Shown: positions 1-10,122 of the stretch, one piece after another | How the letters are laid out: each line of letters opens with the position of its first letter | Numbering within the stretch: position 1 is the first letter of the stretch | From: Persephonella sp. KM09-Lau-8 | GTDB lineage: Bacteria > Aquificota > Aquificia > Aquificales > Hydrogenothermaceae | Length of the DNA stretch: 64,000 bases | Reading direction: 5' to 3' | NCBI RefSeq assembly: GCF_000703085.1 | Contig: NZ_JNLL01000001.1 | Span: 1,674,001 to 1,738,000, forward strand | The notes under the pieces: generated by a model | Seen by the model: the letters and a program-made list of their open reading frames with translations, nothing else | The model's database searches: none | Told to the model about the DNA's origin: nothing | Position numbers and translations under genes: made by a program

Positions 1-29
1 AAAAATTACATAAGGAGGTTTTTACAGTA

Positions 30-383
30 ATGAAGAAATACTCAACGGCACTCTTAATGCTCTTTATGGTTGCAGGTGCACTGACTGCTGCTTTTGCAGG
101 AGAAGGTTCTGATGCATTGGCAAAAGCAGTATTCTACGGTGGTGTAGCTATCGGTGCTGGTGTAGCTATCGGTGCTGCAGCTGGTGGTGGTGCAGCTGGT
201 CTTGGTAATGCAGTAAGAGGAGTTCTTGAAGGAATGGCAAGAAACCCAAATATGGGTGGAAAACTTTTAACAACAATGTTCATTGGTATGGCTCTTATCG
301 AAACATTTGTTCTTTACGGACTGCTTATTGCGATTATCTTCATCTTCACAGGAATATTTGATGCTAAATTCTTAGGACACTAA
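30..383 (+). CDS. atpE: F0F1 ATP synthase subunit c with N-terminal signal peptide
   Basis: Ring-forming proteolipid of the membrane F0 motor. The 117-residue product is longer than the usual 75-90 because residues 1-23 form a classical signal peptide (two Lys, hydrophobic core, AFA cleavage site). The mature part has the two expected helices: a glycine-rich first helix (about 33-58), a polar loop with Arg71-Asn72-Pro73, and a second helix with the ion-binding Glu91. No Gln is seen in helix 1, so the Na+-type signature is absent and proton coupling is likely. A strong Shine-Dalgarno (positions 12-19) precedes the ATG. Signal-peptide-bearing c subunits are known in Aquificales, which fits the inferred host. 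Confidence 0.95.
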   Translation: MKKYSTALLMLFMVAGALTAAFAGEGSDALAKAVFYGGVAIGAGVAIGAAAGGGAAGLGNAVRGVLEGMARNPNMGGKLLTTMFIGMALIETFVLYGLLIAIIFIFTGIFDAKFLGH

Positions 384-411
384 CAGACTTTAAAATAAAG
401 AATTTGATTTT

Positions 412-452
412 TTAAGAGCGTGCATATATTTATGTGCGCTCTTTTATTTTTT
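412..452 (+). terminator. Rho-independent terminator after atpE
   Basis: An approximately 12-bp stem (414-425 paired with 432-443, including two G-U pairs) with a 6-base loop is followed by a T-rich tract. It lies between atpE and the ribosome binding site of rpmH, separating the ATP synthase transcript from the rpmH operon. Confidence 0.65.
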
Positions 453-468
453 ATAAGGAGGTAAAAAG

Positions 469-609
469 ATGTCAGGAAAGATACAGAACAGAATCTCAAA
501 TAAGAAAAGAAAAAGAACTTCTGGATTTTTAGCAAGGAAAAGGACAAAATCCGGGAGAAAAATATTAGCAAGGAGAAGAGCTAAAGGAAGAAAAAGACTG
601 GCTGCTTAA
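469..609 (+). CDS. rpmH: 50S ribosomal protein L34
   Basis: Component of the large ribosomal subunit. The 46-residue, strongly basic product carries the L34 hallmark [17 protein letters not shown] and ends in a typical [10 protein letters not shown] tail. A strong ribosome binding site (AAGGAGGT, about 456-463) precedes the ATG. Its TAA overlaps the ATG of rnpA (TAATG), the conserved bacterial rpmH-rnpA arrangement. Confidence 0.96.
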   Translation: MSGKIQNRISNKKRKRTSGFLARKRTKSGRKILARRRAKGRKRLAA

Positions 610-941
610 TGCTTAAGACTCTAAAAAGTTCTGAAATTAAATCTATTCTAAAGCAAGGCCAGTCTTTTAAAACTCCTCATTTAATCGTAGTTTATCGGAA
701 AAACAATCTGGGGTTTCCCAGATTTGCTTTTATCATTTCACGGAGATTTTCCAAAAAAGCTGTAATTCGCAACAGGGTGAAAAGAATTATAAAAGAAGCC
801 ATAAGACTGAATAATGAACTTTTGAAAAATTTAAGCTATGATATTGTTTTGATTCCTAAAAAAGACATTTATACGAAAAAAATGACAGATTTAATCCAGG
901 ATATACAGGAAATAAAGAGAGCTTTGGAAAGCAATGCTTAA
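609..941 (+). CDS. rnpA: Ribonuclease P protein component
   Basis: Protein cofactor of RNase P, which removes 5' leaders from precursor tRNAs by assisting the catalytic RNA. The 110-residue product has the RNP signature [13 protein letters not shown] at about residues 57-69 and basic surfaces typical of RnpA. The start overlaps the rpmH stop and its end overlaps yidD by 8 bases, so rpmH-rnpA-yidD-yidC-mnmE is one translationally coupled run. Confidence 0.95.
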   Translation: MLKTLKSSEIKSILKQGQSFKTPHLIVVYRKNNLGFPRFAFIISRRFSKKAVIRNRVKRIIKEAIRLNNELLKNLSYDIVLIPKKDIYTKKMTDLIQDIQEIKRALESNA

Positions 942-1143
942 AAAATTTGTTATAAAATTTTTAAAGGGATATCAGAAATTTATTTCTCCTATTTATCCGC
1001 CTTCCTGTAGGTATTATCCTACCTGTTCTCAGTATAGTATTGAGGCTGTTGAAAAATACGGAGTTGCAAAAGGCCTTCTAAAAGCTATATGGCGAGTGCT
1101 TAGATGTAATCCTTTTGCAAAAGGTGGAATAGACAAACCATAA
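934..1143 (+). CDS. yidD: Membrane protein insertion efficiency factor YidD
   Basis: Small amphipathic inner-membrane protein that helps YidC insert membrane proteins. The 69 residues contain the family's conserved core, including the motif around [17 protein letters not shown] with Cys25 and Cys31 and the later RCNPF. It overlaps rnpA and precedes yidC by 13 bases, as in many bacteria. Confidence 0.93.
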   Translation: MLKKFVIKFLKGYQKFISPIYPPSCRYYPTCSQYSIEAVEKYGVAKGLLKAIWRVLRCNPFAKGGIDKP

Positions 1144-1156
1144 AGAGAGGTTGTAA

Positions 1157-2791
1157 ATGGATAACAATCAACAGGATATGCAAAAAAGAATGTTTATTTT
1201 CTTTGCTATAGTTGCTGTGTTAATGATAGCTTATTCAATCTTTGCGTCATTTTTTATGTCTGACGATAAAAAGCAGGGAATCCAGCAAGCATCACAAAAA
1301 ACAGAAGTTGTTCAGAAAACGGAAACATCTCAAAATACGCAGACAACCCAGAAACCTCAGCAAAAACAGGAATCTTCGGTTATATACTCCACTGGAGGAA
1401 CATTTAATCTTTTATTGGATAGTAGAAGATTTAGAGCAGACGATTTGAAAAATTTAGTTACACTAAAAACTGAATTTGGGACAGTTAAATTTTCAAAAAT
1501 AGGTGGGAGAGTTGTATCAATTTATATAAACAGGTATAAAACAGATGTTATAGGTAATTTTTCAAAACAGAACAAAATTTTTCCTACAGAAATAATAACA
1601 ACCGATCCGCAAATAACTGCTCTGATTAACTTTTCTGAATATCAGGTCTCCCAGAACGGAAACAAACTGGTATTTATACTTGAAAAAAATGGAATAAAAG
1701 TAGTTAAAGAATTTATCCTTGAAAAAGCAGTATTTAAAATAAACATTAAGACAGAAGGACTTGATAAATATGGACTTGCAGTTATAAACGGTGTGGTTCC
1801 GGATAAAACAGAAAGAGATTTTGGTCATTATGGACCTGTCGTTAAAACAGAAGATAGGCTGCTACAACTTGATGAGAATATAGAAAAAGAACAGATAATA
1901 AGGGGTAAGATTCTATGGGCTGGAGAGGAAAATGAGTATTTTATACAGATGATAGCCAGTAAGGAAGGATTTCCAGCGACTCATATAATCCCCGTTGCAC
2001 AAAATAAAACAGTCGTATTATCTGAAATAGATACAGGTTTAGATGGCTTTTTCCTTGGAGGTCCAAAGTTATACTCTCTTTTAAAAGAACTTACAGAAAA
2101 ATATCAAAAGGAATGGGGTATTGACTTAGCCTTACAAGAAACTGTTGATTTTGGAATATTTGGTATTTTAGGAAAACCTCTTTTTATAGTCCTTCATTTC
2201 TTCTATGATTTTACCCACAACTGGGGTGTGGCTATTATTTTACTTACAATACTTATAAGAATTATTTTCTTCCCATTGAACCATAAGAGCTTAAAAGCAA
2301 TGAAAAAGATGTCTGACCTTGCCCCAGAGATTAAAAAATTGCAGCAGAAATACAAGGATGACCCTCAAAAACTCCAGCAAGAAATGATGAAACTGTATGC
2401 AGAGCACGGGGCAAATCCAATGTCAGGATGTTTGCCTATACTGGTTCAGATACCTGTATTTATAGCTCTTTATAATGTACTGATGGTAACAGTAGAGCTT
2501 AAAAATGCTCCATTTATCCTGTGGATTACAGACCTGTCTTCAAAAGACCCATATTATATACTCCCAATTCTAATGGGACTTTCTATGGTTGCCCAGCAGT
2601 GGATAACACCTTCCTCAGACAAAAACCAGAAAATGATTATGTATATAATGGCTGTTGTATTTACATTTATGTTTATGAATTTTCCATCAGGACTTGTTTT
2701 ATACTGGCTTACGAATAATATATTAGGGTTACTACAAAGTTACATAATCAACAAAAAATTAGGAAGATATGAAAAGAAACCAGCCAAATAA
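1157..2791 (+). CDS. yidC: Membrane protein insertase YidC
   Basis: Inserts and folds inner-membrane proteins alone or with SecYEG; F0 subunit c is a classic client in model bacteria, and atpE lies upstream here. The 544-residue protein is the Gram-negative form: an N-terminal anchor (about residues 11-34), a Gln/Thr-rich linker, a large periplasmic beta domain (about 65-325) and the conserved C-terminal 60KD_IMP bundle of about five helices from residue 345, with the conserved cytoplasmic coiled hairpin (KYKDDPQKLQQEMMKLY) and MSGCLPILVQIPVFIALY. Its TAA overlaps the mnmE ATG. Confidence 0.95.
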   Translation: MDNNQQDMQKRMFIFFAIVAVLMIAYSIFASFFMSDDKKQGIQQASQKTEVVQKTETSQNTQTTQKPQQKQESSVIYSTGGTFNLLLDSRRFRADDLKNLVTLKTEFGTVKFSKIGGRVVSIYINRYKTDVIGNFSKQNKIFPTEIITTDPQITALINFSEYQVSQNGNKLVFILEKNGIKVVKEFILEKAVFKINIKTEGLDKYGLAVINGVVPDKTERDFGHYGPVVKTEDRLLQLDENIEKEQIIRGKILWAGEENEYFIQMIASKEGFPATHIIPVAQNKTVVLSEIDTGLDGFFLGGPKLYSLLKELTEKYQKEWGIDLALQETVDFGIFGILGKPLFIVLHFFYDFTHNWGVAIILLTILIRIIFFPLNHKSLKAMKKMSDLAPEIKKLQQKYKDDPQKLQQEMMKLYAEHGANPMSGCLPILVQIPVFIALYNVLMVTVELKNAPFILWITDLSSKDPYYILPILMGLSMVAQQWITPSSDKNQKMIMYIMAVVFTFMFMNFPSGLVLYWLTNNILGLLQSYIINKKLGRYEKKPAK

Positions 2792-4140
2792 TGTATGAAA
2801 AAGATACTATTGTAGCCAATGCAACACCGCTTATCCCTTCTGCAGTTGGAATAATCAGGATAAGCGGTGAAAAAGCTTTTGATATAGGCAAAAAACTTTT
2901 TTCTTTAAAAAAAGAGCCCCAAGAGAGAAAAGTTTATTTTGGAAATATAGTTGATAGAAAAGGAAATGTAATAGATGAGGGGCTCATTGTGTTTTTCAAA
3001 GCCCCAAGAAGCTTTACAGGTGAAGATGTAGTAGAAATATATCCTCACGGCAGCGTTCCTGTAATTAGAAAAATAATATCTGAAGCTATAGCCCTTGGTG
3101 CCAGAATGGCACTGCCTGGAGAGTTTACAAAAAGGGCATTTTTCAATGGAAAAATTGATTTAACACAGGCTGAAGCAATCGCTGACCTGATTGAAGCAAA
3201 AACAGAAAAAGCATCACAGGCAGCTGTTAATCTTCTTGAGGGTAAACTATCAAAACAGGTTAAGCAGCTCAGGAATTCTTTGCTTGAAATAGTTTCTCTT
3301 ATTGAAGCTGAACTTAATTTCCCTGAAGATGTAGAAGAAATTGATTTTAATAGGGTTATACAAACCTTAAAAAATGTTATATCCCAGATAGAAAAATTAA
3401 TGGCCACCTACAAAAAGGGCGAGCTTATAAGAGAGGGTATAAAACTGGCAATAGTTGGAAGACCTAATGTTGGAAAATCATCACTTTTTAATGCACTGGT
3501 GGGATATGAAAGGGCAATAGTTTCAGAGTATCAGGGAACAACAAGGGATTTTATTGAAGAAAGCTTTTCTATTCAGGGTATTCCTGTAAAACTCCTTGAT
3601 ACTGCAGGTATCAGAGAAACTCAGGACAAAATAGAAAAAATAGGTATAGAAAAAGCCCTTGAAAAAATTCAGGAAGCGGATATAGTTTTATTTGTCTTTG
3701 ATGCTTCTGAAGGCATAACTGAAGAAGACCTCAAGATTTACCAGCTTGTAAAAGACAAAAATCCTATAATAGTTGGTAATAAATCAGATTTAATACTTGA
3801 TAAAAGTTCACAAAAGTATTATTTTAAGGATATAATCTTTGTAAGTAGTAAAACTCAGGAAAATCTAAATAAATTAGAGGAAAAAATCTTACAAACACTT
3901 AATTTAATTGAAGACAGCGATACAGATATTTATATTAATCTGAGACATTATGAAGCACTCAAAAAAGCAAAACAAATTCTCCAAGAGGTTCTAAACAATA
4001 TTGAAAATTACAGAGATCAGAAAGAAATTCTTATGCTTGAACTTACTGAAGCAGAAAAATATCTCGAAGAAATAACTGGAGAGATAACCACAGAAGATGT
4101 TCTTGGAAATATTTTCAGTAAATTCTGTATAGGAAAATAA
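2791..4140 (+). CDS. mnmE: tRNA uridine-5-carboxymethylaminomethyl modification GTPase MnmE
   Basis: With MnmG it modifies the wobble uridine (U34) of several tRNAs in the cytoplasm. The 449 residues show an N-terminal tetrahydrofolate-binding domain (about 1-118), a helical domain, an inserted G domain with Walker A GRPNVGKS (223-230), DTAG and NKSD motifs, and the C-terminal CIGK (446-449) holding the catalytic-site cysteine. Length and all motifs are normal. It is coupled to yidC by a TAATG overlap. Confidence 0.96.
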   Translation: MYEKDTIVANATPLIPSAVGIIRISGEKAFDIGKKLFSLKKEPQERKVYFGNIVDRKGNVIDEGLIVFFKAPRSFTGEDVVEIYPHGSVPVIRKIISEAIALGARMALPGEFTKRAFFNGKIDLTQAEAIADLIEAKTEKASQAAVNLLEGKLSKQVKQLRNSLLEIVSLIEAELNFPEDVEEIDFNRVIQTLKNVISQIEKLMATYKKGELIREGIKLAIVGRPNVGKSSLFNALVGYERAIVSEYQGTTRDFIEESFSIQGIPVKLLDTAGIRETQDKIEKIGIEKALEKIQEADIVLFVFDASEGITEEDLKIYQLVKDKNPIIVGNKSDLILDKSSQKYYFKDIIFVSSKTQENLNKLEEKILQTLNLIEDSDTDIYINLRHYEALKKAKQILQEVLNNIENYRDQKEILMLELTEAEKYLEEITGEITTEDVLGNIFSKFCIGK

Positions 4141-4168
4141 AGAAAACAAAAGGAGGTTTAGATATACC

Positions 4169-5437
4169 ATGGCAACTCAAGCATTGTCAGTTGAAGAACT
4201 GAAAAAGATGACTCTACAGGAACTTCAAAAACTTGGTAAAGAAGTAGGTCTTCAAAGAACAACAGGATTAAAAAAAGCTGAACTTATAGCAAGAATATTA
4301 GAAAAAAAAGCCCAGGAAGAAGGGCTTGATTTCATAAGGGGAGTCTTAGAAGTCTTACCTGAAGGATACGGTTTTATCAGGTCAATTGAGAATAATTATG
4401 CTCCCCACTCTACAGACATATACGTATCCCCATCCCAGATTAAAAAATTTGGCCTTAGAACAGGGGATTATATTATTGGAATAGCAAGACAGCCAAAGGA
4501 CAATGAAAAATACAGAGCCCTTATAAAAATAGAGGCTGTTAACACAATTGAACCTGAACTGGCAAAGAAAAGACCAAGATTTGACAATCTTACACCATAC
4601 CATCCAACAGAAAGATTTAATCTTGAGTATGACCCTTCAGACCTTTCCACAAGGGTGGTTAGCCTTATAACACCAATAGGTAAGGGACAAAGGGGGCTGA
4701 TTGTTGCACCACCAAAAGCTGGTAAAACTGTCTTAATCCAGAGACTTGCAAAGGCTTTAATAAAAAATCATCCGGAAACACATCTGATTATCCTGCTTAT
4801 AGACGAAAGACCAGAAGAAGTTACTGAGATGAGAAGAATTGTCGGAGAAGGCGCTGAAGTCGTAGCCTCAACATTTGATGAGCCACCTGAAAGACATATG
4901 CATGTCGCCGAGCTTATCATAGAAAGGGCAAAAAGACTTGTTGAACTTGGACAGGATGTTGTTATTCTGCTTGACTCAATGACAAGACTTGCAAGAGCTT
5001 CAAACGCTATTACTCCACCTTCAGGAAGGGTGTTATCCGGTGGTCTTGAAGCTACAGCACTCCAGAGACCTAAAAAATTCTTTGGTGCAGCAAGAAATAT
5101 AGAAGAAGGTGGAAGCTTGACTATACTGGCTACAGCTCTGGTAGAAACAGGCTCCAAAATGGATGATGTTATCTTTGAGGAATTTAAAGGAACAGGTAAT
5201 ATGGAACTTTATCTTGATAGAAGATTAATGGAGAGAAGAGTTTTCCCTGCCATAAATATTCCAAAATCTGGAACAAGAAAAGAGGAGCTTCTTCTGGAAG
5301 ACTGGGAACTCCAAAGACTATGGATACTCAGGAAGTTTCTGTCCACAATGGATGAAGTTGAGGCTATGGAATTCCTGCTCAGTAAACTATCTAAATTCAA
5401 GACAAATGAGGAATTCCTGAAATCTATGAATACTTGA
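4169..5437 (+). CDS. rho: Transcription termination factor Rho
   Basis: Hexameric RNA helicase that ends transcription at Rho-dependent sites. The 422-residue protein has the N-terminal Rho helical domain ([14 protein letters not shown]), the cold-shock-like RNA-binding fold (about 55-125) and the RecA-type motor with Walker A APPKAGKT (180-187). A strong AAGGAGGT site lies upstream of the ATG. rho-rpmE-prfA forms a conserved-looking unit; an 84-base gap without an obvious hairpin separates rho from rpmE. Confidence 0.97.
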   Translation: MATQALSVEELKKMTLQELQKLGKEVGLQRTTGLKKAELIARILEKKAQEEGLDFIRGVLEVLPEGYGFIRSIENNYAPHSTDIYVSPSQIKKFGLRTGDYIIGIARQPKDNEKYRALIKIEAVNTIEPELAKKRPRFDNLTPYHPTERFNLEYDPSDLSTRVVSLITPIGKGQRGLIVAPPKAGKTVLIQRLAKALIKNHPETHLIILLIDERPEEVTEMRRIVGEGAEVVASTFDEPPERHMHVAELIIERAKRLVELGQDVVILLDSMTRLARASNAITPPSGRVLSGGLEATALQRPKKFFGAARNIEEGGSLTILATALVETGSKMDDVIFEEFKGTGNMELYLDRRLMERRVFPAINIPKSGTRKEELLLEDWELQRLWILRKFLSTMDEVEAMEFLLSKLSKFKTNEEFLKSMNT

Positions 5438-5521
5438 TAAAGCCATAAATAAAAGCTAAAATATTAGTTTGCCTGAATTTTTCACAGGAATATATTTAAA
5501 GCAAAGAAAGGAGGTATTAAA

Positions 5522-5722
5522 TTGAAAAAAGATATTCATCCAGAACTTAAATTAACACATTTTGTTTGTGGTTGTGGAAATGAGTTTGATTTGCTTTCCA
5601 CAAAAGGTGGAACAGTTTATCTTGAAGTATGCAACCAGTGCCATCCATTTTATACTGGAAAGCTTAAAATAAAACCTTTTTTCCTTGAGATAAAAGGAGC
5701 AGCAGCACAAGAAAGTAAGTAA
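5522..5722 (+). CDS. rpmE: 50S ribosomal protein L31 (zinc-binding form)
   Basis: Large-subunit protein at the intersubunit bridge. The 66 residues start at TTG behind a strong AAAGGAGGT site and begin [12 protein letters not shown], as L31 does. Cys16, Cys18, Cys37 and Cys40 form the zinc site, so this is the C+ paralog. Its TAA overlaps the ATG of prfA. Confidence 0.95.
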   Translation: MKKDIHPELKLTHFVCGCGNEFDLLSTKGGTVYLEVCNQCHPFYTGKLKIKPFFLEIKGAAAQESK

Positions 5723-6807
5723 TGCTGAATAAACATATATTAGATAAACTTGAGAAGATAGAAGATAAACTCAAAAAATTAGAAGCGGAGCTTTCTAACC
5801 CTGAGGTCTTAAAAGACCAGAAAAAGCTCCAGCAAGTAGCAAAAGAGCACAAAGAAACAGAACATCTTTACAAACTTTATAAAGAATACAAAAAAGTAGA
5901 GCAGGATATAAAAGAAGCAAAATCTTTACTTAACAGTCCAGATGAAGAGATGAGGGCTCTGGCAGAAGATGAACTCCAGAACCTTCAAAAGAGAAAAGAG
6001 GAACTGGAAAAGGAAATCCAGCTGGAGCTTTTACCTAAAGACCCTAATGATGAAAAAAATGTTATTCTTGAGATAAGACAGGGCGCAGGTGGTGAAGAAG
6101 CAGCTTTATTTGCTGCTGAGCTTTTCAGGATGTATCAGAGATATGCAGAAAGAAACGGCTGGAAAGTGGAAGTTTTATCAATTCACCCCACAGATAGAGG
6201 TGGAATAAAAGAAGTAATAGCCCTTATAAAAGGAAAAGGTGCATACTCAAGACTGAAATATGAAAGTGGAGTTCATAGAGTTCAAAGGGTTCCTGAGACA
6301 GAAAGCTCAGGAAGGATACATACCTCAACTGTGACAGTAGCAGTGCTTCCTGAAGCTGAAGAGGTTGATATTGAGATAAAACCTGAAGAACTTAAAATAG
6401 AAACAATGAGGGCTTCTGGAGCAGGTGGACAGCACGTTAACACAACAGACTCAGCCGTTAGAATAACACACCTGCCAACAGGTATTGTTGTTAGCTGCCA
6501 GGATGAAAGATCACAGCTCCAGAACAGAGCAAAAGCAATGCAAATTCTAAGAGCAAGGCTCAAAGACTACTATGACAGACTTGAAAGGGAAAAAATAGAA
6601 AAAGAAAGAAGATCACAGGTTGGAACAGGAGACAGGTCGGAAAAAATCAGAACATACAACTTCCCACAAAACAGGGTAACAGACCATAGAATTGGATATA
6701 CATCCCACAGGATACATGAGATACTTGACGGTGATCTTGACGAGATTATAGATAGATTAATAGCCAAGGAACAGGAAGAAAAACTCCTTGCAATTAAAGA
6801 CAATTAA
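5722..6807 (+). CDS. prfA: Peptide chain release factor 1
   Basis: Recognises UAA and UAG in the ribosomal A site and triggers peptide release. The 361 residues show the N-terminal coiled helices, the stop-codon recognition tripeptide PET (191-193, RF1 PxT type) and the catalytic GGQ (235-237), whose Gln is the substrate of PrmC (encoded at 39,273). The start is fixed by overlap with the rpmE stop. The tRNA-Arg begins at the base right after its stop codon. Confidence 0.96.
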   Translation: MLNKHILDKLEKIEDKLKKLEAELSNPEVLKDQKKLQQVAKEHKETEHLYKLYKEYKKVEQDIKEAKSLLNSPDEEMRALAEDELQNLQKRKEELEKEIQLELLPKDPNDEKNVILEIRQGAGGEEAALFAAELFRMYQRYAERNGWKVEVLSIHPTDRGGIKEVIALIKGKGAYSRLKYESGVHRVQRVPETESSGRIHTSTVTVAVLPEAEEVDIEIKPEELKIETMRASGAGGQHVNTTDSAVRITHLPTGIVVSCQDERSQLQNRAKAMQILRARLKDYYDRLEREKIEKERRSQVGTGDRSEKIRTYNFPQNRVTDHRIGYTSHRIHEILDGDLDEIIDRLIAKEQEEKLLAIKDN

Positions 6808-6881
6808 GCGCCCGTAGCTCAATTGGATAGAGCACGTGACTACGGATCACGAGGTTGCAGGTTCGACTCCTGCCGGGCGCG
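6808..6881 (+). tRNA. tRNA-Arg (anticodon ACG)
   Basis: Full cloverleaf: 7-bp acceptor GCGCCCG/CGGGCGC, D arm GCTC...GAGC, anticodon stem CGTGA/TCACG with loop CTACGGA (ACG, presumably read as ICG after deamination), and T arm GCAGG-TTCGACT-CCTGC. CCA is not encoded. It starts directly after the prfA stop, so it is probably processed from the rho-rpmE-prfA transcript. Confidence 0.95.
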
Positions 6882-6887
6882 CTATCA

Positions 6888-8780
6888 TTAAAATTCCTTT
6901 TCGATACTGATTGTGTATCTTCTGTCAACACCTGAATATAATCCTTCTCCCCCGTAGTAAGCAAAAAAGACTTTTTCCCCTCTGTTTAAAAGATTTTCAC
7001 CTTTTATTTTAAATGTCCATCCTGATTTTAGATGATATGATACACCGGCACTCAGGTCATAAGAATCCGGAATTTTCGTTTTACGGACTTTAATATTTTT
7101 CTTATATAAGAATGTTATAAAATACTTCCAGTTATCTTTTTTACCTGTCCATATCAGATTAGCACCTGTCCGTGGAGAATAATAACCAAGCTTATCTTTG
7201 TTTAGAGTCCATAGATATCCTCTAAGTTTATTACTGGCAAATTTTTGTAGATACTCAATTACATAAATGTAACCCTTTTCTTTTACAGGAATATTAGCAT
7301 AGCCGTTAATATTTGGATTAAAAATTATTGGATTTTTAAGCTCTAATTTTCTTACATGGAGGGATAATCTTTTCTTTTCATCAGGTATGTAATCTGCAGA
7401 AAATACATAAGAAGTTATCTTATATGGCTTAAGCTTATGAAAGGGAGAATTTTCAACATTCAGCATTGAAGGGGGAATATAAATATTAAAGTTAAACAGT
7501 TTAAACAGCAGCTTTTCCCATTTATAGGAAAGTCCTACTTTCCAATTTTCATCTAAATGGTCATCATTTTTATTCCAGTTGTATTTTTCAAATTTCAGGC
7601 TTATATAACCTGAAAGATTTTCATTAAATCTGTATTGTTCTTCGGCAAATATAGAGTATATATGAATATATTTGATATGAAACGGCTTCACATTTTGCCT
7701 GAAAACAGTTCTATATTTTATATTTTCGCTGCTATCTTGAAAGTAGTTCCTTGAATCAAATCCGATGAATAACTCATTTTTTTTGGATTTAAATCTTTTC
7801 CGTGTAGAAAAAATTACTTTTTTAAAATCTCTTCTATCATAAATGTAAATAGGATATCCTAAAGACCTGTTATACGCATAAGATATATTTAGAAAGTTAT
7901 CATTCCTTTCTTCTGCCTTTCTACGCTGCTGGTCGTAAGAAAGAAAAAATTCCAGTGACTTATCTTCCAGTGTTTTAAATTTTGCAGATATAAACATATC
8001 TGTAGAGTTTATATATCCATATTCAGGAGAAAAATCAAATGAAAGACCACCCCATATACCCCTATGAACTTTTGAACCTGAAAACTGTAAACTAAAATCC
8101 TTATATTTCATCTTAAAATAGGCATGGATTCTTTCCTGATTTCTATCTAAATCATTTCCATTAAACTGGAATTTGCTGAATTTTTTCTCTCCTTTACTTA
8201 ACATCACAAAATAAGAAAAGTCAGCAGATATCTGTCTTGAGTCAGAAAATACAATGTTATAACTTCTTTTGCTATCATATAAGCCCTGAATAAAAGAGAT
8301 ATTTTCTTTATCAGGTTCTTTTGTATAAAGTTTTATTATTAAAGGCCCATTTTCTGATGACAATTTCGTGTTAAGTCCGGCGTAATATACTTTTACAAAA
8401 TCAACGTTTGCCAGCGGGTATTCATCATACGTCAGAAATGGGCTTAAGCTATATATAGAACTGACCTCATGGTCATCGATAAATAATCTTACGTAAGTAG
8501 GAATATTGATTTTTAAACCGGCCATATTTAGACTTTCCACTCCATATCTGTTAGGAAGGTAAGAAGTATGGGGCAGAAGCTTAAGAAGGTCTGCCAGAGT
8601 ATTGGCCTGTAGTGCCTCGATTTCATCCCGTGTGAAAATATACACTGGCCCTAATGTAGTATCTTCCGTCCTTTTTATTCTAAGACAGTTATACTTATTT
8701 AGAAGCTCTGTAAGTTTTTCCTGCGCCTGAGCTTCAAAAAATGTTAATGATATTAATATACTTATTAGATATTTTTTCAT
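6888..8780 (-). CDS. TonB-dependent receptor-like outer-membrane protein
   Basis: Probable outer-membrane beta-barrel receptor for an unknown ligand. From the chosen ATG it has 630 residues: a signal peptide (MKKYLISILISLTFF, cleavage near AQA), a plug-like domain (GPVYIFTRDEIEALQANTLA and a following Leu-rich stretch, about 45-165) and a long region of alternating aromatic/polar strands ending in Phe, as barrels do. An upstream in-frame ATG at 8813 would add 11 residues before the signal peptide and has no ribosome binding site. I see no clear TonB box, and the gene stands alone, so the ligand cannot be named. Confidence 0.8.
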   Translation of the reverse strand: MKKYLISILISLTFFEAQAQEKLTELLNKYNCLRIKRTEDTTLGPVYIFTRDEIEALQANTLADLLKLLPHTSYLPNRYGVESLNMAGLKINIPTYVRLFIDDHEVSSIYSLSPFLTYDEYPLANVDFVKVYYAGLNTKLSSENGPLIIKLYTKEPDKENISFIQGLYDSKRSYNIVFSDSRQISADFSYFVMLSKGEKKFSKFQFNGNDLDRNQERIHAYFKMKYKDFSLQFSGSKVHRGIWGGLSFDFSPEYGYINSTDMFISAKFKTLEDKSLEFFLSYDQQRRKAEERNDNFLNISYAYNRSLGYPIYIYDRRDFKKVIFSTRKRFKSKKNELFIGFDSRNYFQDSSENIKYRTVFRQNVKPFHIKYIHIYSIFAEEQYRFNENLSGYISLKFEKYNWNKNDDHLDENWKVGLSYKWEKLLFKLFNFNIYIPPSMLNVENSPFHKLKPYKITSYVFSADYIPDEKKRLSLHVRKLELKNPIIFNPNINGYANIPVKEKGYIYVIEYLQKFASNKLRGYLWTLNKDKLGYYSPRTGANLIWTGKKDNWKYFITFLYKKNIKVRKTKIPDSYDLSAGVSYHLKSGWTFKIKGENLLNRGEKVFFAYYGGEGLYSGVDRRYTISIEKEF

Positions 8781-8848
8781 TACCTGAAAAGCGAAAAAAT
8801 TTTTATTAACCATATTTTAAAATATTTTTCGGATAATACGAACTGGTG

Positions 8849-8854
8849 TATAAT
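8849..8854 (+). promoter_or_regulatory. -10 element of tRNA-Ala
   Basis: A perfect TATAAT lies 15 bases before the tRNA start. The -35 region is poor, so only the -10 is called. Confidence 0.5.
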
Positions 8855-8869
8855 AGATATATATAAAAC

Positions 8870-8945
8870 GGGGTCGTAGCTCAGCAGGGAGAGCGTCGCC
8901 TCGGCATGGCGAAGGTCGCGGGTTCGAATCCCGCCGACTCCACCA
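8870..8945 (+). tRNA. tRNA-Ala (anticodon GGC)
   Basis: Acceptor GGGGTCG pairs with CGACTCC and includes the G3-U70 wobble pair, the alanine identity element. The anticodon stem TCGCC/GGCGA carries loop TCGGCAT (anticodon GGC). The T arm is GCGGG-TTCGAAT-CCCGC, discriminator A at 8942, and CCA is encoded (8943-8945). Confidence 0.95.
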
Positions 8946-8949
8946 TTAC

Positions 8950-9492
8950 TTATTTCTGAATATATTTTTTCTCAAGTTTATCAATCAAAAATGCCAGTAA
9001 TATAAAAGTCATACCAAGAGCAATTGCAACAAGAAGCTTTGCAAGTCCCTCAAGTCCCATCAGGTCAATTATAGATGGATTTCCAAAAGTAGGTCCATGC
9101 AGGAAAGAGTAATGATAAACGGGATATATGACTGTGAATATAACACCGCCTATAATACCTGAGATGATACCAAGAAGAGCATCCATTCTACCTTCACCAA
9201 CAGCTTCAGGCATACTTCCTGGACAGTATCCAACTATTACCATTCCAACCCCAAATATTAGACCACCAAGGGCAACGCCAACAGGGTAAAGGGGTTTTAT
9301 ATGAAAATCTATAATCCCAAAGTAATTAAGCGTATATAAAGCAATGGCTCCAAAACCCATGGCAACAAGGAGAGCCTTTGGGATAGTTAAATCCTTTAAC
9401 AAAAATGCACCTATAACCTTAGACAATCTATCAAGAAATCCAAGCTGCATTATAGCTCCAAAAATCATTCCCAGTATAAAAACCTTAATCAT
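8950..9492 (-). CDS. YeeE/YedE family half-transporter (C-terminal half)
   Basis: Integral membrane protein of the YeeE/YedE sulfur-transport family (PF04143), members of which import thiosulfate or carry sulfur species through membrane cysteines. The 180 residues have about five hydrophobic segments and the family motif GYCPGS near residue 89, with the functional cysteine. It is paired with the adjacent upstream gene (overlap 8 bases), so each ORF supplies half of what is one fused protein elsewhere. Substrate is inferred from the family, not shown here. Confidence 0.85.
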   Translation of the reverse strand: MIKVFILGMIFGAIMQLGFLDRLSKVIGAFLLKDLTIPKALLVAMGFGAIALYTLNYFGIIDFHIKPLYPVGVALGGLIFGVGMVIVGYCPGSMPEAVGEGRMDALLGIISGIIGGVIFTVIYPVYHYSFLHGPTFGNPSIIDLMGLEGLAKLLVAIALGMTFILLAFLIDKLEKKYIQK

Positions 9493-9988
9493 CTGAATAC
9501 CTCCTTCTATAAATCAGATGTGCTGCAATTAAACCACCTGCAAAAGCAAAAACACCAAAAAGTAGTGAACTTGCTGCCAGCTGCATTCCACCGCTAAACA
9601 TATGTCCTGATGTGCAGCCACCGGCCATTCTTGCACCAAAAATCAGTAAAAATCCCCCTAAAAATGCAAAAGCTATTCTGGATTTAGTTCCCAGCTTTAA
9701 CCTTTTTTCCCAGTAAACAGGGGTAAATGTAAATCTGAAAGTCCTTGTGATTAATGAGGTTATTATTGCACCAAGCAGCCCACCTGCAAGAAACCATACT
9801 TCCCACTTTCCAGCTTTTTCTATCTCAGGAAGATATTCATTATTAATCACAGGGAAAATAAGATTTCCAATATAAGGAAATGCTGTAGAAGCACCTATAG
9901 GCCTGTGTTCAACAATAAAAACAATAATGTTTATTGTTGCAAGAGCCAGCCCTGCCCAGAACCAGTTAAGAATAGGTTTTTCTCTCAA
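9485..9988 (-). CDS. YeeE/YedE family half-transporter (N-terminal half)
   Basis: Partner of the following gene. The 167 residues hold about four membrane segments and the conserved GARMAGGCTSGHMFSGGMQL near residue 121, with the conserved cysteine of this family. The TTG start at 9988 is supported by a GGAGG site just upstream on this strand. The two genes overlap by 8 bases and are surely co-translated. Import of thiosulfate or another reduced sulfur species would suit a sulfur-oxidising thermophile; that is an inference. Confidence 0.85.
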   Translation of the reverse strand: MREKPILNWFWAGLALATINIIVFIVEHRPIGASTAFPYIGNLIFPVINNEYLPEIEKAGKWEVWFLAGGLLGAIITSLITRTFRFTFTPVYWEKRLKLGTKSRIAFAFLGGFLLIFGARMAGGCTSGHMFSGGMQLAASSLLFGVFAFAGGLIAAHLIYRRRYSDD

Positions 9989-10122
9989 TTTTAACCTCCG
10001 TGGTTAGTTTTCATTAACTACATTAACACACTGATAATCAAAAGATTTTTTAGTTTTTAAATAGGCTAATTTGCAAATTCAAATCTGATATAATCTAAGA
10101 AAAAACGGAGGTTTCCTTATAA

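Noticed and set aside
8781-8813. Upstream ATG for the TonB-dependent receptor-like gene
   Set aside because: It would place 11 residues before a good signal peptide and has no ribosome binding site.
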